From contig NZ_MLYP01000017.1 of assembly GCF_001866645.1 (NCBI RefSeq), forward strand, positions 1-64,000: 64,000 nucleotides of DNA. The letters run 5' to 3'. Source of the stretch: Streptomyces colonosanans. Its GTDB lineage: Bacteria > Actinomycetota > Actinomycetes > Streptomycetales > Streptomycetaceae. The position numbers and the translations under genes are program-made. The stretch's first letter is position 1; each line of letters opens with the position of its first letter. Positions 1-8,559 of the stretch are shown in pieces. The notes under the pieces were generated by a model that saw only the letters and a program-made list of their open reading frames with translations, did not search any database and was not told the origin of the DNA.

Positions 1-48
1 GGCCGGAGCCGCGGGGGCGACGGGGGCCGGAGCCGCGGGGGCGACGGG
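1..48. repeat. 24-bp perfect tandem duplication in the sucB linker
   Basis: Bases 1-24 and 25-48 are identical. The repeat sits in the Ala/Pro-rich segment after the second lipoyl domain and keeps the reading frame (8 codons). Such linkers tolerate length change, so this is probably replication slippage without a large functional effect. Confidence 0.85.
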
Positions 49-723
49 AGCCGGAGCGGCGGGGGCGGGAGCCGGAGCTGCCGGGGCCGGGGCAGCCGCC
101 GGAGCGGCACCCGGGGCGCCGATGACGGCCAGCTTGGCGCCGACCTCGGCGGTCCCGTCCTCCTCGACCACGATCTCCAGCAGCACGCCGGAAGTCGGGG
201 CGGGGATCTCGGTGTCGACCTTGTCCGTGGAGACCTCGAGCAGCGGCTCGTCGGCCTCGACGGTGTCGCCGACCGACTTCAGCCAGCGGGTGACGGTGCC
301 CTCGGTGACGGACTCACCGAGCGCGGGCAGGACCACGTCCGTGCCCTGGGCGCCACTGGCCGGAGCGGCCGGGGCGGCGACGGGGGCCGGGGCCTCGGCG
401 ACCGGAGCCGGGGCAGGCTCGGCGACCGGCGCGGGGGCGGGGGCCTCGGCGGCGGCCGGGGCCGGGGCGGCAACGGGCGCACCCGTGCCGTCGTCGATGA
501 CGGCCAGCTCGGCGCCGACCTCGATCGTCTCGTCCTCGGCGACCTTGATGGAGGACAGCACGCCGGAGGCAGGGGCCGGGATCTCGGTGTCGACCTTGTC
601 CGTCGAGACTTCGAGCAGCGGCTCGTCGGCCTCGACGCGCTCGCCCTCGGCCTTCAGCCAGCGGGTGACAGTGCCCTCGGTGACGCTCTCACCGAGCGCC
701 GGAAGGGTTACGGAAACCGCCAT
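1..723 (-). CDS. sucB: 2-oxoglutarate dehydrogenase E2 (dihydrolipoamide succinyltransferase), N-terminal part
   Basis: E2 transacylase of a 2-oxo-acid dehydrogenase complex; it moves the succinyl (or acyl) group from E1 to CoA through swinging lipoyl arms. The visible 241 codons hold two nearly identical lipoyl domains: the first at residues 1-78 with the motif TDKVDTE and lipoyl lysine at about residue 43, the second at about residues 130-207. They are joined by an Ala/Pro-rich linker, and a further PAPA linker begins where the gene runs off the window. The catalytic domain is outside, so succinyl versus pyruvate specificity cannot be judged here; sucB is the usual name in Streptomyces. The ATG at 723 has an AAGGAGAAACC-type ribosome site. 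It lies 62 bases downstream of lpdA, so E3 and E2 are probably co-transcribed. Confidence 0.9.
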   Translation of the reverse strand, partial: MAVSVTLPALGESVTEGTVTRWLKAEGERVEADEPLLEVSTDKVDTEIPAPASGVLSSIKVAEDETIEVGAELAVIDDGTGAPVAAPAPAAAEAPAPAPVAEPAPAPVAEAPAPVAAPAAPASGAQGTDVVLPALGESVTEGTVTRWLKSVGDTVEADEPLLEVSTDKVDTEIPAPTSGVLLEIVVEEDGTAEVGAKLAVIGAPGAAPAAAPAPAAPAPAPAAPAPVAPAAPAPVAPAAPA

Positions 724-785
724 GGTTTCGGTTTCTCCTTACGAATTGCGGAAGTCTGTGTCGTCGCGCCCGAAGACTGAAGGCG

Positions 786-2174
786 TCAGTCGTGGGAGTG
801 GAGGGGCTTGCCGGCCAGGGCCAGGTGGGCCTCGCCGAGCGCCTCGTTCTGCGTCGGGTGGGCGTGGATGAGCTGGGCCACCTCGGCCGGCAGCGCCTCC
901 CAGTTGTAGATCAGCTGGGCCTCGCCGACCTGCTCGCCCATACGGTCGCCGACCATGTGGACGCCGACCACGGCACCGTCCTTGACCTGGACGAGCTTGA
1001 TCTCGCCGGCGGTCTTGAGGATCTTGCTCTTGCCGTTGCCCGCCAGGTTGTACTTGAGAGCGACGACCTTGTCCGCGCCGTAGATCTCCTTGGCCTTGGC
1101 CTCGGTGATACCGACGGAGGCGACCTCCGGGTGGCAGTACGTCACCCGCGGCACACCGTCGTAGTCGATCGGAACGACCTTCAGACCGGCCAGACGCTCC
1201 GCCACCAGGATGCCCTCGGCGAAGCCGACGTGCGCGAGCTGGAGGGTCGGGACCAGGTCACCGACGGCGGAGATGGTCGGGACGTTCGTGCGCATGTACT
1301 CGTCGACGAGGACGTAGCCGCGGTCCATGGCGACCCCGGCCTCCTCGTAGCCCAGGCCCTGGGAGACCGGGCCGCGGCCGACGGCGACGAGCAGGACCTC
1401 GGCCTCGAACTCCTTGCCGTCGGCAAGGGTGACCTTGACGCCCTTCTCGGTGTACTCGGCCTTCTGGAAGAAGGTGCCGAGGTTGAACTTGATGCCGCGC
1501 TTGCGGAAGGCGCGCTCGAGCAGCTTGGAGGAGTTCTCGTCCTCGACCGGCACGAGGTGCTTGAGGCCCTCGATGACGGTGACGTCCGCGCCGAAGGACT
1601 TCCAGGCGGAAGCGAACTCGACACCGATGACGCCGCCGCCGAGGATGATCGCGGACTGCGGCACGCGGTCCAGGACGAGGGCGTGGTCGGAGGAGATGAT
1701 GCGGTTGCCGTCGATCTGCAGGCCCGGCAGCGACTTCGGCACGGAGCCGGTAGCCAGGAGGACGTGGCGGCCCTGGATCCGCTGACCGTTCACGTCGACG
1801 GAGGTCGGGGAGGACAGCCGGCCCTCACCCTCGATGTAGGTCACCTTGCGGGAGGCGATCAGGCCCTGCAGACCCTTGTACAGGCCCGAGATGACCTCGT
1901 CCTTGTACTTGTGGACAGCCGGTACGTCGATGCCCTCGAAGCTGGCCTTGACACCGAACTGCTCGCTCTCGCGGGCCTGGTCGGCGATCTCGCCCGCGTG
2001 CAGCAGGGCCTTGGTGGGGATGCAACCCCGGTGCAGGCAGGTGCCGCCGACCTTGTCCTTCTCGATCAGGGCGACGTCCAGGCCCAGCTGCGCTCCGCGC
2101 AGGGCCGCGGCGTAACCGCCGCTACCGCCGCCGAGGATCACTAGGTCGAAAACGGTGCTGGCGTCGTTCGCCAC
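786..2174 (-). CDS. lpdA: Dihydrolipoyl dehydrogenase (E3)
   Basis: FAD-dependent disulfide oxidoreductase that reoxidises dihydrolipoamide on E2 and passes electrons to NAD+. The 462-residue protein has the usual family length. It shows the N-terminal FAD motif GGGSGG at residues 15-20, the redox-active pair Cys46/Cys51 in GGTCLHRGC, a central NAD fold (GGGVIGVEFAS), the second FAD motif (SAVGD), and the C-terminal His439/Glu444 pair in HPTQNE. The start is taken as the GTG at 2174, preceded by GGAGGACGTGAC; a longer in-frame extension upstream has no family similarity. It is followed by sucB on the same strand, so the two form an E3-E2 operon. Confidence 0.96.
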   Translation of the reverse strand: MANDASTVFDLVILGGGSGGYAAALRGAQLGLDVALIEKDKVGGTCLHRGCIPTKALLHAGEIADQARESEQFGVKASFEGIDVPAVHKYKDEVISGLYKGLQGLIASRKVTYIEGEGRLSSPTSVDVNGQRIQGRHVLLATGSVPKSLPGLQIDGNRIISSDHALVLDRVPQSAIILGGGVIGVEFASAWKSFGADVTVIEGLKHLVPVEDENSSKLLERAFRKRGIKFNLGTFFQKAEYTEKGVKVTLADGKEFEAEVLLVAVGRGPVSQGLGYEEAGVAMDRGYVLVDEYMRTNVPTISAVGDLVPTLQLAHVGFAEGILVAERLAGLKVVPIDYDGVPRVTYCHPEVASVGITEAKAKEIYGADKVVALKYNLAGNGKSKILKTAGEIKLVQVKDGAVVGVHMVGDRMGEQVGEAQLIYNWEALPAEVAQLIHAHPTQNEALGEAHLALAGKPLHSHD

Positions 2175-2416
2175 GTCACGTCCTCCATGAATCTGCGCCG
2201 TGCGCCCGGTCTGCGGTGACCGGTCGGCGGCTGGTGTCCGGCCGCTTTGCTTCGGCCCTTCGGTGGGGCCCTGTCCTGCCGAGCCCCATCTTCGCACTTG
2301 TCGGCGGTGGAATGGACGCCGGGCCGGAGGTGTGAGACGTCGGATCCATCACGTCCAAAGGTCGCGGGCACGGACGGTCGTACTGATTTCGTCGAGGGCG
2401 AAACTCCGGTAACGGC
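2175..2416. other. Intergenic region upstream of lpdA
   Basis: About 240 bases between the pepA terminator and the lpdA start. I see no convincing coding sequence, RNA or operator in it. It should carry the promoter of the lpdA-sucB operon, but no clear -10/-35 pair stood out. Confidence 0.4.
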
Positions 2417-2463
2417 CGGGAGGGCGGCCCCGGGGTTCTGCCGAACCCGGGGCCGCCCTCCCG
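2417..2463 (-). terminator. Rho-independent-type hairpin after pepA
   Basis: Perfect 18-bp inverted repeat (2417-2434 with 2446-2463) around an 11-base loop, 12 bases beyond the pepA stop codon. There is no T-tract, as is common for Streptomyces terminators. Confidence 0.8.
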
Positions 2464-2475
2464 CGGGCGTGGGGA

Positions 2476-3996
2476 TCAGCCCAGGTCGCCCGCCGCCGTC
2501 AGCTCCGCGAGCCGGACCAGCGTGCGCACGGCCGAGCCGGTGCCGCCCTTCGGGGTGTAGCCGAAGGGAGCCTGCTCGTTGAAGGCCGGACCCGCGATGT
2601 CGAGGTGGGCCCAGGTGATGCCCTCGCCGATGAACTCCTTCAGGAACAGACCGGCGACCAGGCCGCCGCCCATCCGCTCGCCCATGTTGGCGATGTCGGC
2701 CGTGGGGGTGTCCATGCTCTTGCGCAGGTGCTCGGGCAGCGGCATCGGCCAGGAGTCCTCGCCGACCTCCTCGGCGGCCTCGTGGATCGCGGTGCGGAAC
2801 GCGTCGTCGTTCGCCATGACCCCGAAGGTGTGGTTGCCGAGCGCCACCATCATCGCGCCGGTCAGGGTCGCGACGTCGATGATCGCGTCCGGGTTCTCCT
2901 CCGAGGCGGCCCACAGCGCGTCCGCGAGGACCAGTCGGCCCTCGGCGTCCGTGTTGAGCACCTCGACGGTCTTGCCGCTGTACATGCGCAGCACGTCACC
3001 CGGGCGGGTGGCCGAACCGGAGGGCATGTTCTCGGCCAGGGCGAGCCAGCCGGTGACGTTGACCTCGAGACCGAGGCGCGCGGCGGTCACGACCGCGGCG
3101 AAGACCGCCGCCGCGCCGGCCATGTCGCACTTCATGGTCTCGTTGTGGCCGGCCGGCTTGAGGGAGATGCCGCCCGAGTCGTAGGTGATGCCCTTGCCGA
3201 CGAAGGCCAGGTGCTTGTCCGCCTCGGGGTGCTTGTACGACAGCTTCACCAGGCGGGGAGCGGAGGCCGAGCCCGCGCCGACGCCGAGGATGCCGCCGTA
3301 GCCGCCCTTGGTCAGCGCCTTCTCGTCGAGCACCTGCACGTTGAGCCCGTGCTCCTTGCCGGCGGTCTGCGCGAGAGCCGCGAAGGACGCCGGGTTCAGG
3401 TCGTTGGGCGGAGTGTTGACCAGGTCGCGAGCCCGGTTGAGCTCCTCGGCGACGGCGACGACGCGCTCGACGGCCGCCTTGTACGCCTTGTCGCGGGGCT
3501 TGCCGCCCAGCACGGCGACCTCGGCGAGCGGCGGCTTGCCGTTCTTGGCGTTCTTGGCGTTCTCCTTGTACGCGTCGAAGGCGTACGCGCCGAGCAGCGC
3601 GCCCTCGCCGATGGCGCCGGTGTCGGCGGCCTCGGTGACCGGCAGGGCGAAGACGGCCTTCTTGGAGCCGGCCAGCGCCCGGGCGGCGCTACCTGCGGCG
3701 CGGCGCAGGGACTCGGCGGTGAACGCCTCGTCCTTCTCCGGCTCGGCACCGAGGCCCACAGCCACCACGACGGGCGCCTTGAAGCCGGAGGGCGCGGGCA
3801 GCTTTGTCACCTCGCCCTCGGCGCCCGTGGCGCCCAGGGTCTCCAGGATGGCGGCGAGCTTGCCGTCATACGCCTGGTCCACGGCCTCGGCGCCCGGTGC
3901 GACGACCGGGCCCTGAGCGCCCTTCGCGACGCCGACCACGATCGCGTCGGCCCGCAGGCCGGCCGCCGCGGCGGTGCTGAGAGTGAGAGCAGTCAC
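2476..3996 (-). CDS. pepA: Leucyl aminopeptidase (M17 family)
   Basis: Cytosolic metallo-exopeptidase that removes N-terminal leucine and other residues from peptides. At 506 residues it has the normal M17 length: a variable N-terminal domain up to about residue 170, then the catalytic domain. The two-metal site is intact: Lys268 and Asp273 in GKGITYDSGG, Asp291 in KCDMAGA, and Asp350/Glu352 with Arg354 in the family signature NTDAEGRLVLADAL. The start is the GTG at 3996; the leader contains a short tandem repeat and only a weak ribosome site. It stands alone and is followed by a strong hairpin. Confidence 0.95.
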   Translation of the reverse strand: MTALTLSTAAAAGLRADAIVVGVAKGAQGPVVAPGAEAVDQAYDGKLAAILETLGATGAEGEVTKLPAPSGFKAPVVVAVGLGAEPEKDEAFTAESLRRAAGSAARALAGSKKAVFALPVTEAADTGAIGEGALLGAYAFDAYKENAKNAKNGKPPLAEVAVLGGKPRDKAYKAAVERVVAVAEELNRARDLVNTPPNDLNPASFAALAQTAGKEHGLNVQVLDEKALTKGGYGGILGVGAGSASAPRLVKLSYKHPEADKHLAFVGKGITYDSGGISLKPAGHNETMKCDMAGAAAVFAAVVTAARLGLEVNVTGWLALAENMPSGSATRPGDVLRMYSGKTVEVLNTDAEGRLVLADALWAASEENPDAIIDVATLTGAMMVALGNHTFGVMANDDAFRTAIHEAAEEVGEDSWPMPLPEHLRKSMDTPTADIANMGERMGGGLVAGLFLKEFIGEGITWAHLDIAGPAFNEQAPFGYTPKGGTGSAVRTLVRLAELTAAGDLG

Positions 3997-4018
3997 GGTG
4001 GTGAAATCTCGCTTCCAA

Positions 4019-4054
4019 TTGAGTTTCGGTGGCCGATTGGGTTTCGGTGGCCGA
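4019..4054. repeat. 18-bp tandem repeat in the pepA leader
   Basis: Two direct copies of TTGRGTTTCGGTGGCCGA (4019-4036 and 4037-4054) differing at one base, 23 bases before the pepA start codon. They could be paired protein-binding sites or a slippage product. Confidence 0.75.
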
Positions 4055-4325
4055 ACGGATGGGGTCGACCAGCCCGGGAACCGACCCTAGATCCCCCGAC
4101 TGTGCGGTCTTTACCTGGGCAGGGGAACCCCCGGCATGAGCCTACGCGCGGGGGGCGGTTTGCTCATTACTCCGGGTGCTCATCTCTCCGTGGTGCCCTG
4201 GCCGCTTCCCTTCCCCCGACGGCCTGGGGCACATGCGCCGATGTCGGATACGTGGCCGGTTCATCGCCTCGCACGGCGGGCTCCGGAGCGCGCGTCGACG
4301 CGCCCGGCGATGATCCCCGACGCTC

Positions 4326-4352
4326 CAACGCCCGCCGCTGCAGGGGGCGTTG
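4326..4352 (-). terminator. Hairpin directly after the RDD gene
   Basis: 8-bp perfect arms CAACGCCC (4326-4333) and GGGCGTTG (4345-4352) immediately downstream of the minus-strand stop codon at 4354-4356. No T-tract; probable terminator. Confidence 0.5.
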
Positions 4353-4353
4353 T

Positions 4354-4959
4354 TCAAGAGTCATGAGCGGGGGACATGGCGGCAGGCCTGCCGAGCCGGA
4401 GGCTCTCGACCGTCGTCCCCGCCACCCGGTCCGCCAGCGAGCGGCGCCCGGCGAAGAGGACGGGCAGCGCGTTCAGGAGGAACACCACCACGGCCAGCGT
4501 CCAGGCCAGCATCGACATCATGAAGTGGCCCTCGACCAGCAGTACGCAGGCCAGCGCGTACACCGCCACGTCCGCGGTCGTCGTCACGGCCGCCCGCAGC
4601 GCGGCCCGGCGCAGGGGACTCGGGGTGACCTTGAAGCCGGTCAGCGCCTTGCCCAGGGTGCGCCCGATGAGGGCGAGCGACGCCCACTGGTAGAGGAAGG
4701 CGGCGAGCACCAGCAGCCCGAAGCCCTGTTCCACGTACAGCACCGTCTTGTGCCACAGCGAGAGCCCGAGGCCCTCCGAGGCGTTCAGGACGTCGCCCCG
4801 TGAGGTGAGCAGATCGAAGCCGCCTCTGGCCGCGAGTCCCGGCACATCCGTGACGATCGCGGATATGCGGTGAAAGGTGAGCATGGCGAGTGCCGAGGCC
4901 GCCGCGACCACCAGCGCGAAGTCGATGAGCCAGGCCAGGAAGCGGCGCGTCTTCTGCAC
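4354..4959 (-). CDS. RDD family integral membrane protein
   Basis: Small membrane protein of about 201 residues with an RDD-domain layout: a basic start (QKTRRFLAWLIDFALV), a first membrane segment near residues 8-28, a long loop, and two or three further hydrophobic segments containing the charged pattern typical of RDD proteins (GRTLGKALTGFKV, then GRRSLADRVAGT near the C terminus). The role of the family is mostly unknown; some members have been linked to ion exchange. The GTG at 4959 is preceded by GGGGGACGAC and gives the family-like N terminus; a longer frame upstream is rich in unlikely residues. It lies on the same strand as cobS, 76 bases downstream of it. Confidence 0.85.
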   Translation of the reverse strand: MQKTRRFLAWLIDFALVVAAASALAMLTFHRISAIVTDVPGLAARGGFDLLTSRGDVLNASEGLGLSLWHKTVLYVEQGFGLLVLAAFLYQWASLALIGRTLGKALTGFKVTPSPLRRAALRAAVTTTADVAVYALACVLLVEGHFMMSMLAWTLAVVVFLLNALPVLFAGRRSLADRVAGTTVESLRLGRPAAMSPAHDS

Positions 4960-5035
4960 AGTCGTCCCCCGGGAACAGTGAGTGATCGGTGCGTCAGAGT
5001 AGTGCCCGGCAGGCTTCCGGGGCACCGGAGGGCAC

Positions 5036-5821
5036 CTACTGGCCGATCGACAGCACCACGAGTGCCGTCGTCGCGGCGGTCTCGGCGAGACCGCCGAACA
5101 CATCGCCCGTCACCCCGCCGAAGCGGCGGGTGCAGTGCCGCAGCAGCAGTTCGGCGGCGCCCATCGCGAGCAGCACCGCGGCCGCAGTGCGGACCACGCC
5201 GGACGCCCCCGGCAGCGCGCCCCCGGCTGCCGCCGCCGCGGTGACCGCGACAGCCACCGCCAGTGCGCCGCGCACCGGAACCACTCCCGCGACCGCGGCG
5301 CCCAGCCCCTCCGGCCGGGCGGCCGGCACCCCGCTGCGCGCGGCCAGCGTGAGGGCCAGCCGGGCCGCGGTGGCCGAGACGACGACGGCCGACGCACCTC
5401 GCGCCCAGGAGTCGCCGTACGCCTGCGCGAGCGCCGCCACTTGTGCGAGGAGCACGAACAACAGGGTGATCACGCCGAACGGTCCGATGTCCGACCGTTT
5501 CATGATGCGCAGCGCCTCCTCGGCGGGCTTTCCGCTGCCGAGCCCGTCCGCGGTGTCGGCGATTCCGTCCAGGTGCAGACCCCGGGTGAGCACGGCGGGT
5601 ACGGCGACGGAGGCGACGGCGGCGAGCAGGCGCCCCGCGCCCAGGAGGAGCAGGGCCGTGCCGAGCAGGGCCGCGAGACCGCCGACCACCGCTCCGGCCA
5701 GAGGCGCGCACAGCATCCCGCCGCGCGCGGCCTCCCGGTCCCACCGGGTCACCCGGACCGGGAGAACGGTGAGGGTGCCGAAAGCGAAGCGGAGGCCGTG
5801 GAAGGACGGGGTCTTGGGCAC
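5036..5821 (-). CDS. cobS: Adenosylcobinamide-GDP ribazoletransferase (cobalamin synthase)
   Basis: Integral membrane enzyme that joins adenosylcobinamide-GDP to alpha-ribazole in the last part of cobamide assembly. The 261-residue protein has the family length and the N-terminal pattern GLRFAFGTLTVLPV, the conserved cytosolic stretch TRGLHLDGIADTADGLGSG with its acidic residues (metal binding in this family), RIMKRSDIGPFGV, and several hydrophobic segments. The GTG at 5821 has no ribosome site, but a TACCCT box ends 6 bases upstream, so the mRNA may be leaderless. CobT and CobU homologues lie a few kilobases away on the same strand, interrupted by envelope genes. Confidence 0.93.
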   Translation of the reverse strand: MPKTPSFHGLRFAFGTLTVLPVRVTRWDREAARGGMLCAPLAGAVVGGLAALLGTALLLLGAGRLLAAVASVAVPAVLTRGLHLDGIADTADGLGSGKPAEEALRIMKRSDIGPFGVITLLFVLLAQVAALAQAYGDSWARGASAVVVSATAARLALTLAARSGVPAARPEGLGAAVAGVVPVRGALAVAVAVTAAAAAGGALPGASGVVRTAAAVLLAMGAAELLLRHCTRRFGGVTGDVFGGLAETAATTALVVLSIGQ

Positions 5822-5827
5822 GGCCGA

Positions 5828-5833
5828 AGGGTA
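5828..5833 (-). promoter_or_regulatory. Candidate -10 box of cobS
   Basis: TACCCT on the minus strand, 6 bases before the GTG start; the position fits a leaderless transcript. No clear -35. Confidence 0.35.
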
Positions 5834-5915
5834 CGTGACCGCCGTACCCCGTTCGGCCCCGGCGTCCGCGGGCGAGCAGCTCGGACCGCCGCCGGACGGG
5901 CCCTTGCCGAAGACC

Positions 5916-6617
5916 TCAGGACTGGATCGGAGGCAAGTCCGTCGCGCATTCCACTCGGCCGGACGGCCGTTGGCGCCGGCGCAGCGCCGACACCCCGCAC
6001 AGCACCAGCACTATGGCGATCGCGGCGATGTGCTCCTTGCCCGCCAGGTTCGCCTTCAGCACGACTTCCACGACCATGGCCGCGATCAACACCCCTCCGG
6101 TGAGGCGGGCGCGATACCGCCAGCACAGGAAGAGGGCGAGCCCGATCACGGCCGCCGACGGCCCGGTGTCGACGACCTGCGCGTCCGTCGCGGGCAGCCC
6201 CAGCGGATGGTGCGGGCCCAGGCCGATGCTCAGGCGCGCGTACAGCGTGCCGGCCAGTGTGGCGGCGTACGCGATGACGGTCGTGCGCCACCAGCCCAGA
6301 CAGATCTCGGCGATCCCGAACACGAAGAGGATCTGCAGGAGCGCACCCCAGACCGGCAGGTCGAGGGCCGGTACGAACAGGGAGAGCGGGGTGTGCAGAA
6401 GGGAGAGCCACAGCGGCTCCTCGGCCCGTACGGATCCGATGTTCTGCACGAACGGGAAGCCCCAGGGCTGGTTCTGCACGAACTGCAGGACCGATGTCAG
6501 GCACACGGCCGCGAGCGTCATCGGGACCGCCCGCCAGTGTCGCCGCGCGAGGGCCTGACGCACGGTGACGTACGGGGGTCCTAACTCGGCGCGGACCAGG
6601 CGGGCGATGCGCTTCAT
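5916..6617 (-). CDS. Rhomboid-like multi-pass membrane protein
   Basis: A 233-residue protein with about six hydrophobic segments after a basic N terminus. It is not a canonical rhomboid protease, but it shows TGPSAAVIG with Ser154 at the place of the rhomboid GxSG serine and AGKEHIAA with His196 at the place of the catalytic histidine in the last helix. This pattern suggests a rhomboid fold; whether it cleaves is open. The ATG at 6617 (MKRIARLV) follows an AGGA ribosome site. The stop of the MprF-like gene lies 28 bases upstream on the same strand, so the two genes are probably co-expressed and may act on the same envelope process. Confidence 0.65.
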   Translation of the reverse strand: MKRIARLVRAELGPPYVTVRQALARRHWRAVPMTLAAVCLTSVLQFVQNQPWGFPFVQNIGSVRAEEPLWLSLLHTPLSLFVPALDLPVWGALLQILFVFGIAEICLGWWRTTVIAYAATLAGTLYARLSIGLGPHHPLGLPATDAQVVDTGPSAAVIGLALFLCWRYRARLTGGVLIAAMVVEVVLKANLAGKEHIAAIAIVLVLCGVSALRRRQRPSGRVECATDLPPIQS

Positions 6618-6645
6618 CCAGCGGTCCTCATCTGTCCGGTGCTTC

Positions 6646-8439
6646 TCACCTGTGGGATACCAGGTGCTTGCGGTGCAGCCACTTCGGCAGCCCCGGAGCC
6701 TCCAGAAATCCCTCGGCGCGCGCCGAGGCGAGGCCGATACGCAGCAGGTCCGGGCTCTTCTCGAAGAGCAGGAACCGGGGCTCCCAGATCGGCCGGTACT
6801 TCGCGTTGGCCCGGTACAGCGACTCGATCTGCCACCAGCGGGAGAAGAAGCTGAGCAGCGAGCGCCACAGCCGCAGCACCGGTCCGGCGCCAAGACGCGC
6901 ACCACGTTCGAAGACGGACCGGAACATCGCGAAGTTGAGAGAGACCTGGGTGATCCCGATCTCCTGGGCGCGGCGCAGCAGTTCGATCACCATGAACTCC
7001 ATGAGCCCGTTCTCGGAGTCCCGGTCGCGGCGCATGAGGTCGAGGGAGAGCCCGTGCGGGCCCCAGGGCACGAAGGACAGCAGCGCTTTCAACTCGCCTT
7101 CGGCGTCCGAGCACTCGAGCATGACGCACTGCCCGTCCTCGGGGTCCCCGAGCCGCCCCAGCGCCATGCTGAAGCCGCGCTCGGTGGCCCCGTCGCGCCA
7201 GTCGTCGGCCTTCTGCAGGAGGAACGCCATCTCGTCGGCCGGGATGTCCGAGTGGCGCCTGATACGGACCGTGTACCCGGCGCGCTTCACCCGGTTGTAG
7301 GCCTGGCGGACGGTGCGCATGGCCCGCCCTTCGAGGGTGAACTCGTCGACGTCCACGATGGCTTCGTCACCGAGTTCGAGGGCGTCGAGACCGTGCCGCG
7401 CGTACACGGTCCCGGCCTCCTCGCTCGCGCCCATCACGGCCGGGGTCCAGCCGTGCGCACGCGCCTCGGCGAGCCAGGGCTCGATGGCGCCCGGCCATGC
7501 CTCCGGGTCGCCGAGCGGATCACCGGAAGCCAGCGAGACCCCGTTGACGACGCGGTACGCGACCGCCGCCTTGCCGGTGGGCGACCAGATCACACTCTTC
7601 TCCTGGCGCAGCGCGAAGTAGCCGAGCGAGTCCCGGTCACCGTGCCTGTCCAGCAGCGCCCGCAGTCGCTTCTCGTCGTCCTCGCTGATCGGGTCGACGG
7701 CACGCCGGGAACGGAAGGCGGCGTACAGGACGGCGAGGAGGAGCAGCGTGCTGAAGGCGTTGATCGTGACGTTGACCCAGCTGGGCGTGGAGATCCACGG
7801 GTAGTGCGAGTCGTCGACGGTGACCGACACGAGCCGCAAGGTGCCGTAGCGCCAGCGTTCCGGGAACGTCGAACGCTGCGCATAGGACGAGGTGTTGGTG
7901 ACGGTCACCAGGAGTGCGGCGAGCAGCGAGGTGACGAGCAGGCCACCGACGGCGACAACGGCCGCGAGCCGGGGATTGGACCGGTCGCCCTTGGCGTAGA
8001 ACTCCCGTCGCCCGACGAGGAGCGAGCCGACGAAGGCCGCGGTGAGGAGCAGGGAGACCCAGTTCTGGGCGTACTGCCGGATCTCGGGGAAGGACATGGC
8101 GAAGGCGAAGAGCAGGAGGAACGACCCGCTGAGCGCGAGGTTGAGGATCCAGGCGGCACGCTTGCGGCGCCGCATGGTGATGGCGAGGAACATCGTGAAC
8201 ACGCCGGAGGCGAAACCCGCGGTCAGCAGGTACGGCGTGAAGAGGTCCTGCTGGTTGTGCCGCCGTACGTCCTGCCCGAGGGTAAGCCACACGGCGGAGA
8301 GGAAATTGATGAACATGACAGCGCGGAGGTACCAGACGGCGCAGGCGGCGGCCCGCCGGGAAGTCCGGCTGGACCGCTGTGCCTCGCCCCCTGACCGAGT
8401 CGTGCGTTCCTGTTCCGCGGTAAAACGGGCATCTCCCAT
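6646..8439 (-). CDS. MprF-like lysyltransferase (DUF2156, phosphatidylglycerol lysyltransferase domain)
   Basis: A 597-residue protein with five to six hydrophobic segments in the first 260 residues and a soluble C-terminal DUF2156 domain (from about residue 290). That domain is a tandem GNAT-type fold which, in MprF, moves lysine or alanine from aminoacyl-tRNA to phosphatidylglycerol. Typical stretches are VAYRVVNGVSLASGDPLGDP, GFSMALGRLGDPEDGQCVM and GLMEFMVIELL. The expected role is positive charging of membrane lipid and defence against cationic peptides; the amino acid used cannot be read from the sequence. A TATCAT box 8 bases before the ATG and no ribosome site suggest a leaderless mRNA. 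A rhomboid-like gene follows. Confidence 0.82.
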   Translation of the reverse strand: MGDARFTAEQERTTRSGGEAQRSSRTSRRAAACAVWYLRAVMFINFLSAVWLTLGQDVRRHNQQDLFTPYLLTAGFASGVFTMFLAITMRRRKRAAWILNLALSGSFLLLFAFAMSFPEIRQYAQNWVSLLLTAAFVGSLLVGRREFYAKGDRSNPRLAAVVAVGGLLVTSLLAALLVTVTNTSSYAQRSTFPERWRYGTLRLVSVTVDDSHYPWISTPSWVNVTINAFSTLLLLAVLYAAFRSRRAVDPISEDDEKRLRALLDRHGDRDSLGYFALRQEKSVIWSPTGKAAVAYRVVNGVSLASGDPLGDPEAWPGAIEPWLAEARAHGWTPAVMGASEEAGTVYARHGLDALELGDEAIVDVDEFTLEGRAMRTVRQAYNRVKRAGYTVRIRRHSDIPADEMAFLLQKADDWRDGATERGFSMALGRLGDPEDGQCVMLECSDAEGELKALLSFVPWGPHGLSLDLMRRDRDSENGLMEFMVIELLRRAQEIGITQVSLNFAMFRSVFERGARLGAGPVLRLWRSLLSFFSRWWQIESLYRANAKYRPIWEPRFLLFEKSPDLLRIGLASARAEGFLEAPGLPKWLHRKHLVSHR

Positions 8440-8447
8440 GAAGGGTG

Positions 8448-8453
8448 ATGATA
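8448..8453 (-). promoter_or_regulatory. Candidate -10 box of the MprF-like gene
   Basis: TATCAT on the minus strand ending 8 bases before the ATG at 8439; leaderless geometry. Confidence 0.35.
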
Positions 8454-8559
8454 TGGGTCCCCTGTGGTGCGCGGGAGAGAGGGGCGAGGCGGGGGCCGGT
8501 CGGCCCGGGACCCCTGTCCTCTTGGCGCGGCGGGGGAGGGGTGGACCGGTCGCGGCAGC

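Larger units (their letters stand above)
3997..4353. other. Intergenic region upstream of pepA
   Basis: 357 bases without a gene I can support. Short open frames occur on both strands (for example 4142-4357 minus), but none has a ribosome site or recognisable product. The region holds an 18-bp tandem repeat near pepA and a hairpin at the end of the RDD gene. Confidence 0.45.

Noticed and set aside
4142..4357. Short open frames on both strands upstream of pepA
   Set aside because: No ribosome site, low-complexity Arg/Pro-rich products typical of chance frames in G+C-rich DNA, and they overlap each other.
792..4803. Very long antisense frames opposite lpdA and pepA
   Set aside because: They mirror the third-codon-position G+C bias of the real genes and show no domain or ribosome site.
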